Made by a program: the position numbers and the translations under genes | Notes under the pieces: model-generated | Databases searched by the model: none | Told to the model about the DNA's origin: nothing | Seen by the model: only the letters and a program-made list of their open reading frames with translations | NCBI GenBank assembly: GCA_023229245.1 | Contig: JALNZU010000049.1 | Span: forward strand, 1-19,857 | DNA: 19,857 nt | Source of the DNA: Bacteroidales bacterium | GTDB taxonomy: Bacteria > Bacteroidota > Bacteroidia > Bacteroidales > F082 | Direction: 5' to 3' | In this document: positions 15,618-19,857 of the stretch, piece after piece | Layout: each line of letters starts with the position of its first letter | How positions within the stretch are numbered: position 1 is the first letter of the stretch

Positions 15618-15683
15618 AACCGATGTAATGAAAAAGGTCTTTCGGCGTCTTACATTTGAAGCCTGATAAAAAAATCAGTAAGG

Positions 15684-16229
15684 ATGAATGAAAATGATTT
15701 CAGATCAAATATACTTCCGTTCAGCGGAAAAATGCTGAGACGAGCAGTTCAGCTCCTTAAAAATGAAGATGATGCGCAGGATGTTCTTCAGGATGTGTTT
15801 CTGAAATTATGGCAACAAAAAGAAGTTCTTTGGCAAATTGAAAACATAGAAGCTTATCTGTCTCAGATGGTAAAGAACCGCTGTATAGACATTATTCGTT
15901 CAAACCGGATTATTTCGCTTGACTTTGCGAAGGATAAAGAACTTACCGGCCGATCAGCAAATGATTTGAATAATGAAACGGAACTGAGGGAATCTGCGGA
16001 TCAGATAAAAAAATTGATTGGGAAATTGCCGGAACTACAACAGAAAGTAATGTATCTACGCGATATAGAACAGCTTGAATATGAGGAGATTTCCAAAAAT
16101 ACAGGACTTACCGTAAACGCTGTCAGAGTGAACCTTTCAAGAGCAAGAAAAAAGGTCAGAGATGAGTTTTTAAAATTAAATTCAGATGAAAACAAAAAAA
16201 ATAATACAATTACTGCAACGCTATTTTAA
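15684..16229 (+). CDS. RNA polymerase ECF-type sigma-70 factor
   Basis: This is a 181-residue protein of normal ECF length. Region 2 is seen at ~12-75 (ILPFSGKMLRRAVQLLKNED, DAQDVLQDVFLKLWQ, NIEAYLSQMVKNRCIDIIRS). Region 4 is at ~115-165 (IGKLPELQQKVMYLRDIEQL, YEEISKNTGLTVNAVRVNLS, RARKKVRDEF). It directs RNA polymerase to its own promoter set, usually in response to envelope or extracellular cues. The start is fixed by AAGG immediately upstream of the ATG. It overlaps the next gene by 44 bp, so it is translationally coupled to its probable regulator. Confidence 0.92.
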   Translation: MNENDFRSNILPFSGKMLRRAVQLLKNEDDAQDVLQDVFLKLWQQKEVLWQIENIEAYLSQMVKNRCIDIIRSNRIISLDFAKDKELTGRSANDLNNETELRESADQIKKLIGKLPELQQKVMYLRDIEQLEYEEISKNTGLTVNAVRVNLSRARKKVRDEFLKLNSDENKKNNTITATLF

Positions 16230-16716
16230 TGGTGAAAGCACGTTGCTGGAGGAACAATCTCTGAAAGACTACTTTCTTTCAGAAAACATAGCTGAAGAAT
16301 TGAAAGAATATTCAGGCTATTTCATCGGAATTTCTGAATTAACAGATGAAGGTCCTGATACTAAGCTTGAAAATAAACTCATGGATTATATCCTGCAAAA
16401 TGAAGCGGCTGTCAAAACAAATAAACATCGGCTATGGCAAACGATTGCCGGTGCAGCTGCTTCGGTTTTAATTGGAATGGGTATCTTATTTTATTTTCAG
16501 AATAAAAAAAAGCCGTTTGAAGAAACCTTTGACAATCCCGAAGCTGCATATGCCTATGCCGCACAAACACTCGAATATATTTCAGAAAAATACAACAAAG
16601 GATTGTTGGCATTGTCAGATTTCGAGAAGATAGAGTCGGCAACAAAACCTTTGCAAAAGAATATAGATAAAATAAATAAGTATATGGAATTGGTTGAAAA
16701 TATGGATGATAACTAG
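16186..16716 (+). CDS. putative membrane anti-sigma factor
   Basis: This 176-residue protein has a cytoplasmic N-terminus (~1-82, IIQLLQRYFNGESTLLEEQS.. LKDYF, the pattern of anti-sigma N-termini in Bacteroidota). A single membrane segment follows (~86-105, IAGAAASVLIGMGILFYFQ), then an outer helical C-terminus with AYAYAAQTLEYISEKYNKGL. The position directly behind and overlapping the ECF sigma gene, together with the topology, argues that it holds the sigma factor at the membrane. No zinc-binding HxxxCxxC motif is present, so it is not of the ZAS class. Binding is inferred. Confidence 0.65.
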   Translation: MKTKKIIQLLQRYFNGESTLLEEQSLKDYFLSENIAEELKEYSGYFIGISELTDEGPDTKLENKLMDYILQNEAAVKTNKHRLWQTIAGAAASVLIGMGILFYFQNKKKPFEETFDNPEAAYAYAAQTLEYISEKYNKGLLALSDFEKIESATKPLQKNIDKINKYMELVENMDDN

Positions 16717-16744
16717 AATATATTACCACAAAAAAAATTTAATT

Positions 16745-17239
16745 ATGAAACGATTGATTATAATTCTTGCCGTTTTGCTTCCAGCAATGCTGTCGGCACA
16801 AAAAACCCCAGTTGATAAACTGTTTGAAAAATATGCCAATCAGGAGGGTTTCACCACTGTAAATATCTCGGGCAAATTACTTAGCCTGGCAAGCAAGCTG
16901 GGAATCGAAGATGATCCGGCTGAAGAGATACTTTCCAAACTAAAGGCGATACGTATTCTTACGTCTGATAATCTAAAAAACACTGAACAAATTAATTTTT
17001 ACAAAGAGCTTGAAAAAGAGGGCTTCTTCAAAAACAATGCGTATGATATGTTGATGGAAATAACGGAAGCCAATGAGGTTGTACGCTTTTTTTCAAAAGA
17101 AAATGCAAGCGGAAAAATATCGGATCTCGTGCTTGTAGTAAGTGGTGAAAATAATACGCTAATCAGTATTCAGGGGATAATTGACCCGGAAAATATAGGG
17201 AAAATCACCAAATCTTTAGATATCAATATTGGCAACTAA
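16745..17239 (+). CDS. DUF4252 domain-containing exported protein
   Basis: This 164-residue protein is read from the ATG at 16745, which places a clean signal peptide first (MKRLIIILAVLLPAMLSAQ). An upstream in-frame start at 16694 would bury it. DUF4252 features are VDKLFEKYANQEGFTTVNIS, GKLLSLASK, and the ending LVLVVSGENNTLISIQGIID. The family has no known activity and is regularly encoded with ECF sigma / anti-sigma pairs in Bacteroidota, so it may be a sensor or target of that system. A strong hairpin follows 33 bp after the stop. Confidence 0.82.
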   Translation: MKRLIIILAVLLPAMLSAQKTPVDKLFEKYANQEGFTTVNISGKLLSLASKLGIEDDPAEEILSKLKAIRILTSDNLKNTEQINFYKELEKEGFFKNNAYDMLMEITEANEVVRFFSKENASGKISDLVLVVSGENNTLISIQGIIDPENIGKITKSLDINIGN

Positions 17240-17271
17240 GCAATAAAATTTCCAGCAGTAAACAAAATGAC

Positions 17272-17310
17272 AACAGGTCTCGCTGTTCATAGGAACGGCA
17301 GGCCTGTTTT
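17272..17310 (+). terminator. Rho-independent terminator after the sigma operon
   Basis: AACAGG (17272-17277) pairs with CCTGTT (17303-17308). An inner stem CTGTTC pairs with GAACGG around the loop ATAG, and the structure ends in TTTT at 17307-17310. It lies between convergent operons and may serve mainly the plus-strand sigma operon. Confidence 0.6.
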
Positions 17311-17475
17311 GCGTATCCATCCGGTAACCTGCGTCTATAATACGATAGTCAGATTTCTATCTTCATCCTGCCGGTCCACTATTTTTGGAGTCATCGACTT
17401 GTTTTGATCTCAACATTCAAACAAAAGTTTGACTGTCAAAAGTCTAATTCTGTCTCCATGTCAATATAACACATT

Positions 17476-18519
17476 TTAAGTTTCTTTTTCGTAATAAATT
17501 TTATAAAATTTCCGACCGTCTTTGTCAACTCCCTGTTCTATCATGTCCCGGTTGCCATGGATATAAATATGAAAGTTTTTATCTAATTTCAGAACACTTT
17601 TGAAAGCCCGGGCTTGTTTTTTTACAGCCGGTGCGGAAATCATAAAGTTGTCATCTAATTCAATTTCATTTTCATTTCTATAAACCTTATCGAACTGACG
17701 GAATGATTCTATTAAATTTGAATCGTTAAAAACTTCTGCTTCAAATTCTTCCTTGTCAAACTGATCATGTTTTTTAAAATAATCTACTGAACGATTAAGC
17801 AAATCTATTTTATCAGGTTTACTGATTTCAAATTCTTCATCTAACTGTTTGGTGACAAACTGTTTGGTAAGGCTTAGAAATTGATTGGTTTGATGATATT
17901 CGTTGTTAATAGGTTTCACACCTAAAAAATCATTCATCCAATATTGTGCTTCATTTCCTTTGTTTGTGTTGTCAACAACAGATAATATATAACCATTCTC
18001 CTTTTCAGTATTAAATATCAAACAACCTTTATCTAATTTATTGAAATTGATTCCCTTTCTGCTTTCAATTTCAAAGACATCATTTACTTGTTCCACTTCT
18101 AAGAATGTATCTTTATTTTCGGATTTGAATAATGCAATTCCAACTACTTCTTTTCCATTAACTATACAGTTTGTAATAAAAGTCACAAGAAGTTCCCCAC
18201 TTTTAATTTTAGGATGGGTAGTTTGATTATATAAATGTTTAGCAATATTTCGGGACTGTTTAAAGAATAGTTCTTTGTTTTCAAAAGCCTGACTAACATA
18301 TTCAAAGACCTCATTTAGCCTCAAACTCACATCATGGAAGAAATTATATGATTCGTTTGGTTTAAAGGAATTCAAAAAATAAGTTTTTAAATCTGTTTTT
18401 ATCTCTTCTGAAAGGAAAATAGATTGTTCAGACAAAAGCAATTTCTCCCCTTCGAATTTATTACCTATTTTATGAATTCCTATTTCAGGATATATTTTTA
18501 TGTTATCTAGATAAAACAT
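17476..18519 (-). CDS. NdpA/YejK-type nucleoid-associated protein
   Basis: This 347-residue protein resembles the 37-kDa nucleoid-associated family (PF04245). NIAKHLYNQTTHPKIKSGEL, LVTFITNCIVNGKEVVGIAL, FKSENKDTFLEV, KLDKGCLIFNTEKENGYILS, DNTNKGNEAQYWMNDFL and the C-terminal KKQARAFKSVLKLDKNFHIY, IHGNRDMIEQG are family landmarks. Its length is close to that of E. coli YejK. Known members bind DNA or the nucleoid, with no enzymatic activity shown. Here it is the last gene of a minus-strand operon. Its ATG overlaps the stop of the membrane-protein gene by one base (TAATG), so the two are coupled. An ordinary chromosomal copy would normally stand alone. Coupling to a membrane protein suggests a specialised, possibly defensive, role. 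Confidence 0.85.
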   Translation of the reverse strand: MFYLDNIKIYPEIGIHKIGNKFEGEKLLLSEQSIFLSEEIKTDLKTYFLNSFKPNESYNFFHDVSLRLNEVFEYVSQAFENKELFFKQSRNIAKHLYNQTTHPKIKSGELLVTFITNCIVNGKEVVGIALFKSENKDTFLEVEQVNDVFEIESRKGINFNKLDKGCLIFNTEKENGYILSVVDNTNKGNEAQYWMNDFLGVKPINNEYHQTNQFLSLTKQFVTKQLDEEFEISKPDKIDLLNRSVDYFKKHDQFDKEEFEAEVFNDSNLIESFRQFDKVYRNENEIELDDNFMISAPAVKKQARAFKSVLKLDKNFHIYIHGNRDMIEQGVDKDGRKFYKIYYEKET

Positions 18520-19163
18520 TATTTAATTTTTTTATTTTGGATTTCAGCAATAAGAAAATCATAGTATGATGAAATAATAAATATAGTGATTGAAATAAAG
18601 TTAAATAAGAAATAAAATGTTATCAAACGATAAAGAAAAATAAAAATATTTTTAATTATTTCTGTTGCATGATAAAATTTTATTTTATAGATAAATTCAA
18701 AGATATTTAGATAATTATTAATTTCTTCTGTGAATAGTAATGTTAATGACAATAGAGTAATTAGTAAAATAGAAAGAAGAACAGAATAAAGAGAAAGAAC
18801 AGAAATTCTTTTAAAAAAATTCTTTCGTTTAGTATTTTGAAATAGCTTTCCCTCATCTTGCTTCTCAGGTAGTATCGAAAAATCAAACTTTTGAAATTTA
18901 TCATACAAAGTTATTAAAAAAGTAAAAAAGACACCTATAAATAGTGATAAGCCAGAAATAATATAACCTGCAAAATCAATTTTAAACCCATTTTTTATTA
19001 AGGATGCAAAAATTATTGAAATAATTATGAAAAGCCACTGAACCTTAGTAAAAAAGCACAAAGGTTTCTTTTGTTCAGCGGTTTCTTTAGTATCTGTAAT
19101 TGTTGTATATTGAAACCTATGAGCATCGTAAATTAAATCTTTTAAGTTTTTTTTAAAGTTCAT
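18519..19163 (-). CDS. four-helix integral membrane protein
   Basis: This is a 214-residue protein with four hydrophobic segments: ~43-57 (WLFIIISIIFASLI), ~64-87 (AGYIISGLSLFIGVFFTFLI), ~120-145 (VLSLYSVLLSILLITLLSLT) and ~172-202 (FIFLYRLITFYFLFNFISIT). Both ends and the central loop (~90-118, charged) are predicted cytoplasmic. No family is recognised. Size and topology are close to KwaA of the Kiwa anti-phage system, which is paired with a DNA-binding KwaB, but I see no sequence motif that proves the relation. It overlaps the preceding gene by 11 bp and the nucleoid-associated gene by 1 bp, so all three were one translational unit. Confidence 0.75.
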   Translation of the reverse strand: MNFKKNLKDLIYDAHRFQYTTITDTKETAEQKKPLCFFTKVQWLFIIISIIFASLIKNGFKIDFAGYIISGLSLFIGVFFTFLITLYDKFQKFDFSILPEKQDEGKLFQNTKRKNFFKRISVLSLYSVLLSILLITLLSLTLLFTEEINNYLNIFEFIYKIKFYHATEIIKNIFIFLYRLITFYFLFNFISITIFIISSYYDFLIAEIQNKKIK

Positions 19164-19731
19164 CTACTTGTAAATTTTTTTTGTGTTCATGAATTACTTC
19201 TTCAAGTAATTCAAAACAAAATTTTTTGATTTGTTCAAAGTTTGGTAAACTAGTAGTCTCATCAATTTCTATTCCTTCGTCTTCTAAATAAATTGTAGGT
19301 TTTATGTTTTTTATTTCTTTTTCTAAATTATAATTTGCCCTTCTTTTTTTTGGTCCACTTTCTACAAAAACTTTCGAGTCAAGTTCAGAAAGTTGTTTGT
19401 TGTCAAATTTCTTAAGACCAATTGCTGAAAAAACTTTATCAATTAGTCCCTTTTCGCTTGATTTAATTTCTTCTTTAGGTTTAATATTAATGCTAACTTC
19501 AAAAGTCTGGTTCTCGACACTTATCTCATTGTCTCTTAGATTCTCTCCTATTCCAGTTAGTGTGGAAAAATTGAATAGTCTAATTTTAGAATCTTTCAAA
19601 AATTTTTCTACAAATTTTCGGGGTACAAAAGGTTCTATTATAATATTGAAAAAGATTTTTTCTAAACTAAAAAAAGGCTTAATTAGGTTCTTAAATGGTT
19701 CTTGAATAGTTTCTTCTGTATATGATTGTAT
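19153..19731 (-). pseudogene. first operon gene, 5' end removed by IS insertion
   Basis: The minus-strand frame is open and protein-like from 19731 down to 19153, reading SIQSYTEETIQEPFK.., PFFSLEKIFFNIIIEPFVPR, FVEKFLKDSKIRLFNF, then IGENLRDNEISVENQTFEVS and LPNFEQIKKFCFELLEEVIH. There is no methionine anywhere in it. The only near-start is a TTG at 19597-19599, and convincing sequence continues upstream of that. The frame ends exactly where the IS terminal repeat begins (19732), and the read-through meets a stop in the IS at 19741-19743. So about 193 C-terminal residues of a longer protein remain. The family is not recognised. The protein looks soluble and charged. It was the first of three coupled genes. 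Confidence 0.7.
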
Positions 19732-19857
19732 TGAGCTGGTCTAGAAAAACTGGACAGATAAATTAACTTTATTAATTTTACGTCCTATGAAAAAACATCG
19801 TCGAAAATTCAGTTCAGCCTTCAAGGCTGAGGTAGCCCTAGAAGCAATCAAAGGGAT
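19732..19857 (+). mobile_element. left end of an IS3-family insertion sequence
   Basis: The element starts with TGAGCTGGTCTAGAAAAACT, a TG-initial terminal repeat of IS3-family form that runs on into GGACA. The start of a transposase OrfA follows 55 bp inside. The right end and the target duplication lie outside the window. The insertion point falls inside the minus-strand ORF ending at 19153. Confidence 0.8.
19787..19857 (+). CDS. IS3-family transposase OrfA, N-terminus (partial)
   Basis: The ATG at 19787 opens a frame of 23 complete codons to the window edge: MKKHRRKFSSAFKAEVALEA then IKG. This is the conserved N-terminal helix-turn-helix start of IS3 OrfA (the R-K-F-s-x-x-F-K-x-x-V-a-l-E-A pattern). 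OrfA binds the terminal repeats and is normally fused to the DDE protein OrfB by -1 frameshifting. The rest is not visible. Confidence 0.82.
   Translation, partial: MKKHRRKFSSAFKAEVALEAIKG

Larger units (their letters stand above)
15265..15683. other. intergenic region before the sigma-factor gene
   Basis: About 420 bp without a gene. It carries a promoter-like box at 15561-15568, an 18-bp perfect palindrome at 15600-15617, and a small hairpin CTGAT..ATCAG just before the start codon (15663-15678). These are compatible with a regulated leader for the sigma operon. Confidence 0.5.

Noticed and set aside
19397..19705. 102-codon plus-strand ORF
   Set aside because: It is antisense to the truncated operon gene. 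The minus-strand frame is continuous, coupled to the next gene and better composed.
1..19857. tRNA or rRNA genes
   Set aside because: I found no cloverleaf-like sequence with a recognisable T-loop and no rRNA core sequence on either strand by eye.

Overview
The window looks like a chromosomal segment of a Bacteroidota bacterium, most likely Bacteroidales. The evidence is a set of lineage-typical families: Rhs fragments ending in NRYSYAWNNPLVFTDPDGE, a GLPGLI-family protein next to a carboxypeptidase-regulatory/plug/beta-barrel outer-membrane protein, an ECF sigma / membrane protein / DUF4252 cluster, and promoter boxes of the Bacteroidota form TAnnTTTG. The genus cannot be fixed from the sequence. 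The region is accessory in character, with duplications, frameshifted genes, gene remnants and an insertion sequence.

Left part (1-3415): a tandem array of displaced Rhs C-terminal cassettes. Two direct repeats of about 515 bp (242-756 and 2201-2714) each carry an Rhs core remnant. Behind copy 1 is a long variable tip with an HExxH metallopeptidase-like motif, followed by an overlapping gene for an exported protein, the candidate immunity factor. Behind copy 2 the tip is almost gone and only a lipoprotein gene remains, a candidate orphan immunity factor. A possible tail of a still earlier cassette lies before copy 1. A small minus-strand ORF closes the region.

Metabolic and envelope part (3543-11491): a divergent butyrate-kinase paralogue, a secreted protein with a polysaccharide-deacetylase-like region, a GLPGLI protein, a duplicated GLPGLI tail, and a large outer-membrane receptor-like gene broken by a frameshift near 10235-10245.

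Middle part (11492-14179): apparently a decayed restriction-type island. It holds a degenerate coding remnant, a GIY-YIG nuclease gene whose 3' end is built from three REP-like 25-bp units, a frameshifted RhuM-type gene, and a short fragment resembling the start of a type I specificity subunit. An AhpD-like gene follows.

Right part (14180-19857): a secreted TPR-like protein, an ECF sigma factor with a putative anti-sigma membrane partner and a DUF4252 protein, then a bidirectional gap with a terminator. On the minus strand is a compact three-gene operon: an unknown protein, a four-helix membrane protein and an NdpA/YejK-type nucleoid-associated protein. The membrane-plus-nucleoid-protein layout recalls Kiwa (KwaA/KwaB) and makes this a candidate defence module. 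Its first gene has lost its 5' end to an IS3-family element that starts at 19732 and runs off the window.
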